Below are positions 55,114 through 64,000 of a stretch of 64,000 nt of DNA, in pieces. Source of the stretch: Methylococcales bacterium (GTDB lineage Bacteria; Pseudomonadota; Gammaproteobacteria; Methylococcales; Methylomonadaceae); the NCBI GenBank assembly GCA_028707085.1, contig JAQTUW010000004.1, positions 1 through 64,000 on the forward strand. Reading direction: 5' to 3'. Under the pieces are notes generated by a model. It worked only from the letters and a program-made list of their open reading frames with translations. It did not search any database and was not told the origin of the DNA. The stretch's first letter is position 1. Each line of letters begins with the position of its first letter. Both the position numbers and the translations under genes were made by a program.

Positions 55114-57972
55114 ATGTCAGCCAAAATAGAAATAGATTACGGAACGCCTGCCAGCAAATTGCAGGATAAAGTCACTCTGGAAATTGACGGCAGGGAAATC
55201 ACTGTCAATGCCGGCACATCGGTGATGCGGGCGGCGGCGGAAGCCGGGATCAGCATACCCAAGCTGTGCGCTACCGATAGTCTGGAACCGTTCGGTTCAT
55301 GCCGACTGTGTCTGGTGCAGATCGAAGGCGCGCGAGGTTATCCGGCATCCTGCACCACGCCGGTCGGCGCAGGCATGAAAGTTGTCACCCAGAATAATAA
55401 GCTGGCCGATATCCGCCGTGGTATTGCCGAACTCTATATTTCCGATCATCCTCTGGATTGTCTGACCTGTGCCGCCAATGGCGACTGTGAACTGCAGGAT
55501 GCCGTGGGCGCGGTCGGTCTACGCGAAGTCCGCTACGGTTTCGGCGGCGACAACCATCTGGGCGCGGAGAAGGATACCAGCAATCCCTATTTCAGCTTCG
55601 ATCCTTCCAAATGCATCGTCTGTTCGCGTTGCGTGCGAGCCTGTGAAGAAGTGCAGGGCACTTTTGCGCTGACGATTGATGGCCGCGGCTTCGAGTCACA
55701 TGTTTCGCCAGGACAGAATCAGCCGTTCATGGAATCGGAATGTGTATCCTGCGGCGCCTGCGTTCAGGCTTGTCCCACCGCCACATTGATGGAAAAATCG
55801 GTGATCGAGCATGGTCAGCCGGAACATAGCGCCATTACCACCTGCGCATACTGCGGGGTGGGCTGTTCGTTCCGCGCCGACATGAAAGGCGAACAACTGG
55901 TGCGCATGGTGCCGGATAAAAACGGCGGCGCCAATCACGGCCATTCCTGTGTAAAAGGTCGGTTTGCCTTCGGTTACGCCACGCATAAGGATAGAATCAC
56001 CACGCCCATGGTGCGGGATAAAATCACCGATCCCTGGCGGGTGGTCAGTTGGGAGGAGGCCATTGCAACCGCTGCCAGCCGCCTCAAAAAAATTCAGGCC
56101 GATTATGGTCGTCATGCCATCGGCGGTATTACCTCCTCCCGCTGCACCAATGAAGAGACCTATCTGGTGCAAAAACTGGTGCGGGCCGGATTCGGCAATA
56201 ACAATGTCGATACTTGCGCGCGGGTTTGCCATTCACCGACCGGCTATGGCCTGAAAACGACTTTTGGCGAGTCATCCGGCACTCAGAATTTTGATTCGGT
56301 GGCGAAAGCCGATGTGATTCTGGTCATTGGCGCCAATCCCACCGATGGTCACCCGGTGTTTGGCTCCATGATGAAACGCCGTTTGCGCGAAGGCGCCAAG
56401 CTGATCGTTGTTGACCCGCGCAGTATCGATCTGGTGCGTAACAGCCCGCATATCAAGGCCGACTACCATCTGAAATTGCGTCCGGGCTCCAATGTCGCTA
56501 TCGTCACCGCGCTGGCGCATGTGATTGTGACTGAAGATTTGCTGGATGAGCAATTCGTAACCGAACGTTGCGACATCGAGTCGTATCAAAAATGGAAAGC
56601 CTTTGTTGCGTTGCCCAAAAACTCGCCGGAAGCTGTGGCTGACATCACGGGTGTCGATGCGGTAAGTATCCGTGGCGCGGCCCGCTTATACGCATCGGCT
56701 CCAAATGCCGCCATTTACTATGGGCTGGGCGTAACCGAACACAGCCAGGGCTCAACCACGGTTATCGGCATTGCCAATCTGGCGATGGCCACCGGTAATA
56801 TCGGCCGGGAAGGGGTGGGCGTCAACCCGCTGCGCGGACAAAACAATGTGCAGGGTTCGTGCGACATGGGTTCGTTCCCGCATGAGTTCGTCGGCTACCG
56901 TCATGTTTCCGACGCAAAAACCCGTGAGCTGTTCGAGTCGGCCTGGGGTGTGGCGCTTGAATCCGAGCCTGGGCTGCGCATCCCCAACATGTTTGCCGCC
57001 GCCATTGAAGGCAGTTACAGAGGCATTTATGTGCATGGCGAGGATATTGCTCAGTCGGATCCGGACATTCAGCATGTGCATCACGCCCTGCGTTCAATGG
57101 ATTGCGTGATCGTTCAGGACTTGTTCCTGAATGAGACCGCCAAATTTGCCCATGTGTTTTTACCCGGCTCATCGTTTCTGGAGAAAAACGGCACGTTTAC
57201 CAATGCCGAACGCCGTATTTCGCCGGTGCGTAAAGTTATGACCCCGCTGGCGGGCAAGGAAGACTGGCAGGTCACCCAGGATCTGGCCAACGCCATGGGC
57301 TACCCGATGCACTACAGTCATCCATCGGAAATCATGGCGGAAATCGCTCGCCTGACGCCGCAGTTCGCCGGTGTCAGTTATGAAAAAATCGACGCCATGG
57401 GCAGTATCCAGTGGCCATGCAATGAGCAGCATCCGAATGGCACACCCACCATGCATGCCGATAGCTTTGTACGCGGCAAAGGCCGGTTCATGCTCACAGA
57501 ATATGTGCCGACCGAAGAGCGTACCAGCAGCAAATATCCGCTAATCCTGACCACAGGCCGGATTTTGTCGCAATACAATGTCGGCGCACAGACCCGGCGC
57601 ACCGAAAATGTGGCTTGGCATGGGGAAGACAGGCTGGAAATTCATCCGCACGACGCGGAGGTTTTAGGTATTGCCGACGGCGACTGGGTCGGGGTGAAAA
57701 GCCGTACCGGCGAAACCGTGATGCACGCCCTGGTTACCGACCGGATGCAGCCGGGCGTGGTGTATACCACTTTCCATTTCCCGCATTCCGGCGCCAATGT
57801 GATCACCACCGACAATTCGGACTGGGCGACCAACTGTCCCGAGTACAAGGTCACCGCCGTGCATGTTGCCAAGGTCGCTCAGCCTTCGGAATGGCAGCAG
57901 CAGTATCGGAGTTTTAGCGAGCAGCAACAATCCCTGCTGGAAGAGCGGCTGGCCGTTGGCGAAAAAGCCTGA
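55114..57972 (+). CDS. fdsA: NAD-dependent formate dehydrogenase alpha (Mo) subunit FdsA
   Basis: 952 residues from ATG 55114, with GGAG 8 bases upstream. Catalytic subunit: oxidises formate to CO2 at a molybdenum bis-MGD centre. N-terminal 2Fe-2S (KLCATDSLEPFGSCRLC), a His-Cys3 cluster (HPLDCLTCAANGDCELQ), two 4Fe-4S (CIVCSRCVRACE, CVSCGACVQACPT), the catalytic-domain 4Fe-4S (CAYCGVGCSF), then the Mo ligand Cys344 in SSRCTNEETYL with the following catalytic His in RVCHSPTGYG. The codon for the ligand is TGC, so not selenocysteine. The typical terminal step of C1 oxidation in methylotrophs. Confidence 0.97.
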   Translation: MSAKIEIDYGTPASKLQDKVTLEIDGREITVNAGTSVMRAAAEAGISIPKLCATDSLEPFGSCRLCLVQIEGARGYPASCTTPVGAGMKVVTQNNKLADIRRGIAELYISDHPLDCLTCAANGDCELQDAVGAVGLREVRYGFGGDNHLGAEKDTSNPYFSFDPSKCIVCSRCVRACEEVQGTFALTIDGRGFESHVSPGQNQPFMESECVSCGACVQACPTATLMEKSVIEHGQPEHSAITTCAYCGVGCSFRADMKGEQLVRMVPDKNGGANHGHSCVKGRFAFGYATHKDRITTPMVRDKITDPWRVVSWEEAIATAASRLKKIQADYGRHAIGGITSSRCTNEETYLVQKLVRAGFGNNNVDTCARVCHSPTGYGLKTTFGESSGTQNFDSVAKADVILVIGANPTDGHPVFGSMMKRRLREGAKLIVVDPRSIDLVRNSPHIKADYHLKLRPGSNVAIVTALAHVIVTEDLLDEQFVTERCDIESYQKWKAFVALPKNSPEAVADITGVDAVSIRGAARLYASAPNAAIYYGLGVTEHSQGSTTVIGIANLAMATGNIGREGVGVNPLRGQNNVQGSCDMGSFPHEFVGYRHVSDAKTRELFESAWGVALESEPGLRIPNMFAAAIEGSYRGIYVHGEDIAQSDPDIQHVHHALRSMDCVIVQDLFLNETAKFAHVFLPGSSFLEKNGTFTNAERRISPVRKVMTPLAGKEDWQVTQDLANAMGYPMHYSHPSEIMAEIARLTPQFAGVSYEKIDAMGSIQWPCNEQHPNGTPTMHADSFVRGKGRFMLTEYVPTEERTSSKYPLILTTGRILSQYNVGAQTRRTENVAWHGEDRLEIHPHDAEVLGIADGDWVGVKSRTGETVMHALVTDRMQPGVVYTTFHFPHSGANVITTDNSDWATNCPEYKVTAVHVAKVAQPSEWQQQYRSFSEQQQSLLEERLAVGEKA

Positions 57973-57979
57973 AGCGGAT

Positions 57980-58816
57980 ATGGAGGCAGTCGCCGAGCTG
58001 GGCTGGGCCAGTTATCGAACCGCAACGTTCGATTACTGGCGCGGCTCGGCCCATATCCGAAAGGAAGACTGTGTAGCCGAAGAAGTGCCGGTGGTGCTGG
58101 TTTATAATACCGTGCCGCATGTCGTGATGCTGACCACACCTTTAAATCTGGAAGATTTCGGACTGGGTTTCAGCCTGACTGAGGAAATTATTCGGCATCC
58201 GGCTGAATTGCAGGCTGTGCGCGTGGTGCAACGCTCAAAAGGCGTGGAAGTCAGGATGACCATCCCCGAACACCGGTTTTTGAATCTGCACGGCAAGGGC
58301 CGCAATATGACCGGCCGTACCGGTTGCGGCCTGTGTGGGGCCAGCACCCTGGAACAGGCGATCAGACGTCCGCGTCCGGTGGGCGCGGGCCTGCCTTTAA
58401 ATGCAGCTTTATTAGGCGCGGCAATGGCGCAGATGCATCAGAAACAGACGCTGAATCAACTGACGGGCGCGGTTCATGCCGCAGCCTGGCTGGATTCGGC
58501 GCGCGGCGTCACCACTGTCCGCGAAGATGTAGGCCGGCATAATGCGCTGGACAAGCTGATTGGCTCGCTTGCCAGATCGGGCTGCAATTTCGAAGGCGGC
58601 TGGCTGCTGGTGACCAGCCGCGCCAGTTACGAAATGGTGCAGAAAGCAGCCAGCGTGGGGATTACCCTGCTGGCCGCCATTTCCGCGCCTACCGGGCTTG
58701 CCATACAACTTGCCGAAGAATGCGGATTAACTTTGATTGGATTTACCCGCAATGAAAATCATGTTATTTATACGCACCCGCAGCGATTACAACACTATCA
58801 AGAACCAAGCGCATAA
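57980..58816 (+). CDS. fdhD: Formate dehydrogenase accessory sulfurtransferase FdhD (FdsC)
   Basis: 278 residues from ATG 57980; longer in-frame extension into fdsA is non-coding in this frame. Delivers sulfur to the Mo cofactor of FdsA. Signature TGRTGCGLCGAS contains the CxxC sulfur relay; VREDVGRHNALDKLIG and TSRASYEMVQKAA bind bis-MGD. Lies between fdsA and fdsD, the order known from fdsGBACD operons. Confidence 0.95.
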   Translation: MEAVAELGWASYRTATFDYWRGSAHIRKEDCVAEEVPVVLVYNTVPHVVMLTTPLNLEDFGLGFSLTEEIIRHPAELQAVRVVQRSKGVEVRMTIPEHRFLNLHGKGRNMTGRTGCGLCGASTLEQAIRRPRPVGAGLPLNAALLGAAMAQMHQKQTLNQLTGAVHAAAWLDSARGVTTVREDVGRHNALDKLIGSLARSGCNFEGGWLLVTSRASYEMVQKAASVGITLLAAISAPTGLAIQLAEECGLTLIGFTRNENHVIYTHPQRLQHYQEPSA

Positions 58817-58819
58817 ATC

Positions 58820-59038
58820 ATGGATAACAGCAATTTAATCAAGATGGCCAACAATATCGGCTCTTTCTTCAAATCCGAACCCGACAGGGAGCTCGCCGTT
58901 CAGGGCGTCGAACAACACATCCGCAATTTCTGGGAGCCGCGTATGCGCCGGCAAATCATCGAATATACCCAGGCCGGCGGTAATGAATTGATGGATATCG
59001 TGGCTGAGGCCGTCAGCCATATTGCCGCCAGACAGTAA
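58820..59038 (+). CDS. fdsD: Formate dehydrogenase delta subunit FdsD
   Basis: 72 residues. NLIKMANNIGSFFKSEPDRELAVQGVEQHIRNFWEPRMRRQI is the FdsD core; it is a small subunit needed for assembly or stability of the complex, without cofactors. It starts three bases after fdhD and ends the operon. Confidence 0.94.
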   Translation: MDNSNLIKMANNIGSFFKSEPDRELAVQGVEQHIRNFWEPRMRRQIIEYTQAGGNELMDIVAEAVSHIAARQ

Positions 59039-59070
59039 GCGGGCAGGGCGCATTTGCGCTAAAGGCCAAT

Positions 59071-59104
59071 GGTCATTAAAGTTCCATCCTGGTGCGTAAT
59101 GACC
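59071..59104. repeat. Perfect 8-bp inverted repeat downstream of fdsD
   Basis: GGTCATTA (59071-59078) and TAATGACC (59097-59104), 18 bases apart, between fdsD and the DUF455 gene. Could be an operator or the base of a hairpin; no T-run follows. Confidence 0.4.
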
Positions 59105-59212
59105 TGCCTATGGGTAATTCGCATTTGTTCGGGTCGTGGCTTTAATTGTTTTTCCAGGGCGCATCCATGGTGAATACTGTGACTGGTCTTTTAGCGATTC
59201 CCGCTTCCCTAA

Positions 59213-60016
59213 ATGAACAATCTTTTCAGCTTTGCAGAACAGTGTCTATTCGAAGCAGACATTGAACAAAAACTCGCCATTACCCGTCAGGCCGGACAAT
59301 TGCTGGTCGAAAAAAATCTGTCATTTCAGGATGCCGGTCAAATCCTGCCTATCGCCCGCACACTGTTTCCCGCCAGACCCCAGTTACGAATGCCGCGGGA
59401 TATGCCGCGGCGCAGGCTGGACAGCGCAGCCGGAAAAGCGGCGTTTTTTCATGCGTTGGCGCATATCGAATTCGTGGCGATTTATCTGGCCTGGGATATT
59501 CTGTACCGGTTCCGCGGCTTGCCGGAAGATTTTTATCGCGACTGGCTGCGCATAGCAGCTGAGGAAGCGGAGCATTTCAGTCTGATTCGCCGCCATCTGC
59601 TGCGTTTTGGAGTGGACTATGGCGATCTGCCGGCGCATGCCGGCCTGTGGTCTCATGCCGAGGATACCGCAATCGATGTGCTGGCGCGGCTGGCGATAGT
59701 GCCGCGCTGCATGGAGGCCAGAGGGCTGGATGTGACGCCGGGCATGATGGATAGGCTCAGGCGGGCGGATGACCAGGCCGGCGTTGACATCCTGGCCCGG
59801 ATTTACCAGGACGAGATAGGCCATGTCGAACGCGGTTCATACTGGTTCAACTATCTGGCCCGACAACGGGGACTGGAGCCCGAACAAAAATATAAGGAAT
59901 TGATTCTTGAGTTTTATCAGGGTAAACCCAAGGGGCCATTTAACCGGGAAATGCGTATAATCGCAGGATTCTCAAATAATGAAATAGATTGGCTGGAGGC
60001 ATGCCTGCATGAATAA
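59213..60016 (+). CDS. Ferritin-like DUF455 protein
   Basis: 267 residues. Diiron-type helical bundle: HALAHIEFVAIYLAWD, AAEEAEHFSLIRRHL and YQDEIGHVERGSYWF carry the E..H and ExxH metal ligands. PRCMEARGLDVTPGM is typical of DUF455. Members are suspected di-metal oxygenases of unknown substrate. It overlaps nnrS by 8 bases, so the two are translated together. Confidence 0.88.
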   Translation: MNNLFSFAEQCLFEADIEQKLAITRQAGQLLVEKNLSFQDAGQILPIARTLFPARPQLRMPRDMPRRRLDSAAGKAAFFHALAHIEFVAIYLAWDILYRFRGLPEDFYRDWLRIAAEEAEHFSLIRRHLLRFGVDYGDLPAHAGLWSHAEDTAIDVLARLAIVPRCMEARGLDVTPGMMDRLRRADDQAGVDILARIYQDEIGHVERGSYWFNYLARQRGLEPEQKYKELILEFYQGKPKGPFNREMRIIAGFSNNEIDWLEACLHE

Positions 60017-61193
60017 CAAACCGGTTTTTGATTATCCGCTGTTTTCCATGGGCTTCAGGGCGTTTTTTGCGTTGGCCGGACTTTCGGCGCTGGCGTTGAT
60101 TGCCTTGTGGAATGGCGTTTCCAGGGGCGCTTTGCATATTGACCAGTATTATCCCGCCGACATCTGGCATGGTCACGAAATGCTGCTGGGTTACAGTGTG
60201 GCTGTGCTGGCCGGTTTTTTGCTGACTGCGGCTAAAAAACGCACAGGCCTAAACGTTGTCAGTCAGGATCAGTTGGCCGCCTTGAGTTTTTTATGGATCT
60301 ATGGACGGGTAATGCCGTTTTATGCAGGTCTATTGCCGAATTGGCTGATCGCCGCAGTGGACTGGCTGTTTTTGCCGGTGCTGGCCGGTTTTTTAGCCAG
60401 AGCCATTCTGAAATCCGCTCGCTACAGGTATCTGCCGGCTGTCGGGCTGTTACTGCTGATGGCGTTGACGAACGCTCTGATTCACGCCCGGATTCTGGGC
60501 ATTTTGCCGGAAGCGGTATCCGGCCTGAATCTGCTGGTCGGCCTGTTTGTGGTCATGATCGTGGCCGTGGCGGGATTCATGTTTCCGCATTTTATCGAAC
60601 GGGCCTTGAGCGGCGTGATCTGCATCCGTAATCCATGGCTGGATATTGTCGCCATCGGCAGTAGCGCGGCCGTATTCGGCTGCTACCTGCTAAATATAGG
60701 CGGGCTGCCGCTGGCCATTCCGGCCGTCGCCGCCTTGTTGAGCAATCTGTTGCGGATTGCGGCCTGGTATGACAGGCGGATCTGGTATGTGCCTTTGTTA
60801 TGGGTTTTATTTGCAGGTTATGGCTGGCTGGCGCTGGGCTTTGGTTTAATGGCGCTGGCGGCCTATTCGGCGGTTTTGCCGTCGCTGGCGATTCACGCCT
60901 TTACCGTGGGCGGCATCGGCGTGTTGAGCTTGGGCGTCATGGCGCGTATGGCGCTGGGTCAGACCGGCAGAGTGGTCAAGGCTTCAAATCTGATGGCGCT
61001 GGCGTTTTTAGCCATCAATCTGGCGGCATTATGTCGGGTCTTGTTCCCCATGGTGGCGGCAGATAGCTGGTATGGCAATTTGATACTGATTTCCGGCTAT
61101 GGCTGGCTGGCGGCGTTTTCCCTGTTTCTGTTTCAATATGCGCCTGTCCTGGCTGAGTCAAACGTAACAGAGCAATCAGGAATCGGAAAATAA
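60009..61193 (+). CDS. nnrS: NnrS family heme-copper membrane protein
   Basis: 394 residues, about twelve helices. FRAFFALAGLSAL, WHGHEMLLGYSVAVLAGFLLTA, FPHFIERAL and HAFTVGGIGVLSLGVMARMALGQTG are NnrS signatures; the histidines bind heme and copper. NnrS relieves nitrosative stress from NO metabolism in Vibrio and Rhodobacter. No NO reductase or nitrite reductase is nearby. Coupled to DUF455 by overlap. Confidence 0.93.
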   Translation: MNNKPVFDYPLFSMGFRAFFALAGLSALALIALWNGVSRGALHIDQYYPADIWHGHEMLLGYSVAVLAGFLLTAAKKRTGLNVVSQDQLAALSFLWIYGRVMPFYAGLLPNWLIAAVDWLFLPVLAGFLARAILKSARYRYLPAVGLLLLMALTNALIHARILGILPEAVSGLNLLVGLFVVMIVAVAGFMFPHFIERALSGVICIRNPWLDIVAIGSSAAVFGCYLLNIGGLPLAIPAVAALLSNLLRIAAWYDRRIWYVPLLWVLFAGYGWLALGFGLMALAAYSAVLPSLAIHAFTVGGIGVLSLGVMARMALGQTGRVVKASNLMALAFLAINLAALCRVLFPMVAADSWYGNLILISGYGWLAAFSLFLFQYAPVLAESNVTEQSGIGK

Positions 61194-61212
61194 ATCATCA
61201 AGTTTTGCTGCA

Positions 61213-64000
61213 ATGAAAAACAGAAAATCGATTGCCCTGACGCCAAAACAGCATGGGCTGATACAGAAAGCGCTGGCTTTGCACCAGTCGGGAAAATTGG
61301 CTGAAGCGGCGGAGCAATACAAAAAACTGCTGACTGTTCTGCCTGACAATACCTTGCTGCTGACCAACCTGGGAAATATCGCCTTGCAGCAAGGCAAGCT
61401 CGAAGACGGGGTAAGGCTGATAGCCAAGTCCGTACAAATTTCCGCCGATCAGCCCATTGCCCTCAATAATTTGGGTAACGCTCTTAAGGCCTTGAATCGA
61501 GTGGATGAAGCCATAGCCAGTTATGATAGGGCGATTGCTCACAAGCCTGATTATGCAGAAGCCTATTCGAATCGTGGCGCGGCGCTTAAGGACATAAACC
61601 GGCTGGATGAGGCGCTTGTCAGCATCGAGCGGGCCATTGCGCTCAGGCCCGATTATGTGGCGGCGCATTCCAATCGCGGCGTTGCGCTGCTGGCCTTAAA
61701 TCGGCTGGACGAGGCGCTGGACAGTTTTGACCGGGCCATGGCCCTCAATCCGGGCTATGTCATGGCGTACATTAACCGCGCCAATGTGCTAAAGGATTTA
61801 AAGCGCCTGGATGAAGCGGTTGCCGGTTATGACCGGGCCATTATTCTCAATCCCGGTTATGCGGAAGCCTACTCCAATCGGGGGGCGGCTCTTAAGGACT
61901 TAAATCGCCTGGATGAGGCGGTCGCCAGTTATGATAAGGCTATCGCCCTCAATCCCGGTTTTGCTGCTGCCTATTACAATCGGGGCGATGCGCTATTGGC
62001 GTTGAAGCGGCCGGAAGAAGCGGTCGCCAGTCTTAATTCCGCCATTGCCCTCAAGCCTGATTATGCGGATGCCTACTATAATCTAGGCAATGCTTTTTTT
62101 GCGTTAAAGCAGCTGGATGAAGCGTTAGCCAATTACGATAAGGCTATTGCCCTCAATCCCGGTCTGGCGGGCGTCTATTCCAATCAGGGCATTGTACTCA
62201 AACAGTTGAACCGGCTGGATGAAGCGCTTGCCAGTTATGAGCGCGCCCTGAACGTCGATCCATCGCTGGCAGGCGTCTATTCGAATCGCGGCGTGGCGCT
62301 TAAAGAATCAAATCGGCTGGATGAAGCGCTTGCCAGTTATGATCAGGCGATCAACATCGATTCCGGTTATGCAGATGCCTACTCCAATCGCGGTATTGTA
62401 CGTTATGAATTAAAGCGGCTGGATGAGGCGCTGGCCGATTATGAGACAGCCATCGCCCTCAGGCCGGATTATGCGGAAGCATACTGGAACAAGGCGCTGT
62501 TAAAAATTCTGACCGGCGAATATGCCGAGGGCTGGCGGCTTTATGAATGGCGCTGGCGGCGGGCCGATAACCCCGCTAGAAAGTTCGCCCAGCCCTTATG
62601 GTTGGGTGAACAGCCGCTGGCCGGCAAAACCCTGCTGATTTATTCCGAACAGGGGCTTGGGGATTACCTGCAATTCATCCGCTACGCCGCTCTGGCCGGC
62701 CAACTCGGCGGTCGGGTGGTGCTTGGCGTACCGATTGCTCTGATGAGCCTGGTCTCGACCCTGCGGGGTGATTTCACGCTAGTCGAATCCTGGCAGGTCT
62801 TGCCGGACTTTGATTACCATTGTCCGCTGATGAGTTTGCCGCTGGCGTTTAACACCGTTTTGGAGACGATCCCCGCTCAAATTCCTTATCTGTACGCCGA
62901 TCAGGCCAAACGCCAGAGCTGGCGGCAAAGGCTGGGCGAACAATCCGGACTTCGGGTCGGCCTGGTCTGTTCAGGTTCAACGACACATAAAAACGACCAG
63001 AATCGCAGCATAGCCCTGGAGCGGTTTGCCGGCTTGCTGGAGCTGCCGGTGGAGTTTCATTTACTGCAAAAGGAAATCCGCGCGGAGGACGCCGCGTTCA
63101 TGGCCGGCAGCGGTAAAATACAAAACCATCAGCACGCGCTGCACGACTTTTCGGACACGGCGGCGTTGCTGGCGGAAATGGATTTGCTGATTTCGGTGGA
63201 TACCTCGGTCGCGCATCTGGCCGGCGCGCTGGGTCAAAAAGTCTGGATACTGCTGCCCTATATGCCGGACTACCGCTGGCTGCTGGATAGAACCGACAGC
63301 CCCTGGTATCCGACCGCGACCTTGTATCGGCAAGCGGTAATAGGGGATTGGGAGGGCGTGCTGGCCAGGGTTGCGGATGATCTTGAAAAAGCGGTGATGA
63401 TGCATGGTAATTTGGGCCATGCCAATCAAATTGGCCGTGCCGGCTTGCCGGGCGCAACCGCTGCAACATTAAATGAAGTCGCGATCAAAAACATCCCGGC
63501 AATTTCCACTACTCCTGAGCCGCATGAACTACTACAGCAAGCGCTGGCCTTGCATCAAGCCGGAAAACTGGCTGAAGCGGCGGCGCAATACCAAAAACTG
63601 CTCAATGATCGGCCTGATAATACCCTGCTGCTGACCAATCTGGGCAATATCGCCTTACAGCAAGGCAGGCTTGAAGATGGGGTAAGGCTGATAAGCCGGT
63701 CGGTACAAATTTCCGCCAATCAGCCCGTCGCCCTCAATAATCTGGGTAATGCCCTTAAAGCCTTGAATCGAGTGGATGAGGCCATAGCCAGTTATGATAA
63801 AGCAATTGCCCAAAAGCCTGACTATGCAGAGGCCTATTCGAATCGTGGCGCGGCGCTTAGGGACTTAAACCGGCTGGATGAAGCCTTAGCCAGTTACCAA
63901 ACCGCCATCGCGCTTGATCCCAACTCGGCTGTAGCCTATTCCAATCAGGGCGTCATACTCAAACAGTTGAACCGGCTGGATGAGGCGCTTGCCAGTTATG
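61213..64000 (+). CDS. TPR-glycosyltransferase fusion protein, duplicated (3' partial)
   Basis: At least 929 codons open to the window end. It begins MKNRKSIALTPKQHGL, then about twelve 34-residue TPRs (61270-62500) with the motif NRLDEALASYDxAIALxPxYAEAYSNRG. A C-terminal type-9-glycosyltransferase-like module follows (about 62520-63400: EGWRLYEWRWRR, SEQGLGDYLQFIRYA, VGLVCSGS, DLLISVDTSVAHLAGALGQ). A linker then leads at 63541 into a second TPR array nearly the same as the first. Such TPR-GT proteins are found in methanotrophs and other aquatic bacteria, perhaps glycosylating surface proteins or O-antigen. No signal peptide; cytoplasmic. The stop is outside the window. Confidence 0.85.
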   Translation, partial: MKNRKSIALTPKQHGLIQKALALHQSGKLAEAAEQYKKLLTVLPDNTLLLTNLGNIALQQGKLEDGVRLIAKSVQISADQPIALNNLGNALKALNRVDEAIASYDRAIAHKPDYAEAYSNRGAALKDINRLDEALVSIERAIALRPDYVAAHSNRGVALLALNRLDEALDSFDRAMALNPGYVMAYINRANVLKDLKRLDEAVAGYDRAIILNPGYAEAYSNRGAALKDLNRLDEAVASYDKAIALNPGFAAAYYNRGDALLALKRPEEAVASLNSAIALKPDYADAYYNLGNAFFALKQLDEALANYDKAIALNPGLAGVYSNQGIVLKQLNRLDEALASYERALNVDPSLAGVYSNRGVALKESNRLDEALASYDQAINIDSGYADAYSNRGIVRYELKRLDEALADYETAIALRPDYAEAYWNKALLKILTGEYAEGWRLYEWRWRRADNPARKFAQPLWLGEQPLAGKTLLIYSEQGLGDYLQFIRYAALAGQLGGRVVLGVPIALMSLVSTLRGDFTLVESWQVLPDFDYHCPLMSLPLAFNTVLETIPAQIPYLYADQAKRQSWRQRLGEQSGLRVGLVCSGSTTHKNDQNRSIALERFAGLLELPVEFHLLQKEIRAEDAAFMAGSGKIQNHQHALHDFSDTAALLAEMDLLISVDTSVAHLAGALGQKVWILLPYMPDYRWLLDRTDSPWYPTATLYRQAVIGDWEGVLARVADDLEKAVMMHGNLGHANQIGRAGLPGATAATLNEVAIKNIPAISTTPEPHELLQQALALHQAGKLAEAAAQYQKLLNDRPDNTLLLTNLGNIALQQGRLEDGVRLISRSVQISANQPVALNNLGNALKALNRVDEAIASYDKAIAQKPDYAEAYSNRGAALRDLNRLDEALASYQTAIALDPNSAVAYSNQGVILKQLNRLDEALASY
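61270..64000 (+). repeat. 2271-bp tandem duplication within the TPR-glycosyltransferase gene
   Basis: Sequence from 61270 (GCGCTGGCTTTGCACCAG) recurs from 63541 (GCGCTGGCCTTGCATCAA) in frame, offset 2271 bases or 757 codons. Long stretches differ only at scattered, mostly synonymous positions. Within each unit lie 102-bp TPR repeats that also resemble each other at the DNA level. The second copy is cut by the window edge. Confidence 0.85.

Noticed and set aside
1-64000. CRISPR arrays, prophage, integrase, rRNA genes
   Set aside because: No regularly spaced direct repeats, phage structural genes, site-specific recombinase or rRNA sequence were seen; the short repeats found are MITE-like or TPR coding repeats.

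Overview
This window looks like a chromosomal segment of a gammaproteobacterium, most plausibly a methanotroph or methylotroph of the Methylococcales type. The hints are a phosphoketolase, a NAD-linked molybdenum formate dehydrogenase with its maturation genes, a CtaA-type heme A synthase, a PEP-CTERM protein, and housekeeping pairs typical of gammaproteobacteria (rne/rluC, ygfX/ygfZ, folP, moeA, lnt). No methane or methanol oxidation gene lies here, so this assignment is an inference.

Layout. 1-3.4 kb: end of a phosphate uptake operon, pstC-pstA-pstB-pstS. 3.4-4.1 kb: a tiny membrane protein and a frameshifted small gene. 4.1-12.2 kb, mostly minus strand: phosphoketolase, a very divergent cytochrome bd pair (cydAB), rimI, a family-4 uracil-DNA glycosylase and leuA. 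leuA is preceded by a leucine-rich leader peptide that is not listed among ordinary ORFs. 12.6-19.5 kb: tRNA-Met(CAU), ychF, ygfX, ygfZ, ctaA, a DEAD-box helicase and a CvfB-like S1 protein. 19.5-28.9 kb: an accessory island with a cysteine-free 1222-residue repeat protein. It is followed by a five-gene cluster: Ig-like protein A, TlpA thioredoxin, DUF4266 lipoprotein, DUF3570 barrel, Ig-like protein B. Both units are preceded by the same long dyad and a sigma-54-like -24/-12 element at nearly identical spacing, so they look co-regulated. I consider this the best candidate for an undescribed system.

28.9-40 kb: rne (minus) with a long leader, rluC, a HAD phosphatase, sppA, apbE, a PLP enzyme, folP, ychJ, a dicarboxylate symporter and moeA. 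40-44.7 kb: a PEP-CTERM protein, a secreted phosphoesterase, a gene with an in-frame TGA, and two adjacent MITE-like elements whose relatives recur at 15.4 and 19.8 kb. 44.7-50.3 kb: a DNA glycosylase, lnt, a 5'-nucleotidase, a SPOR protein, a methyltransferase and DUF1244. 50.6-52.7 kb: yciB-yciI-bolA-PPIase. 53-59 kb: fdsGBA-fdhD-fdsD. 59.2-64 kb: DUF455, nnrS and a giant TPR-glycosyltransferase gene that runs off the window and is internally duplicated with a 2271-bp period.

Functional links. MoeA and FdhD supply and prepare the molybdenum cofactor for formate dehydrogenase, which makes NADH from formate. Phosphoketolase produces acetyl-phosphate from sugar phosphates. CtaA supports an aa3-type oxidase encoded elsewhere. 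The bd-like complex has lost the family's proton-channel residues in both subunits, so its role is uncertain.
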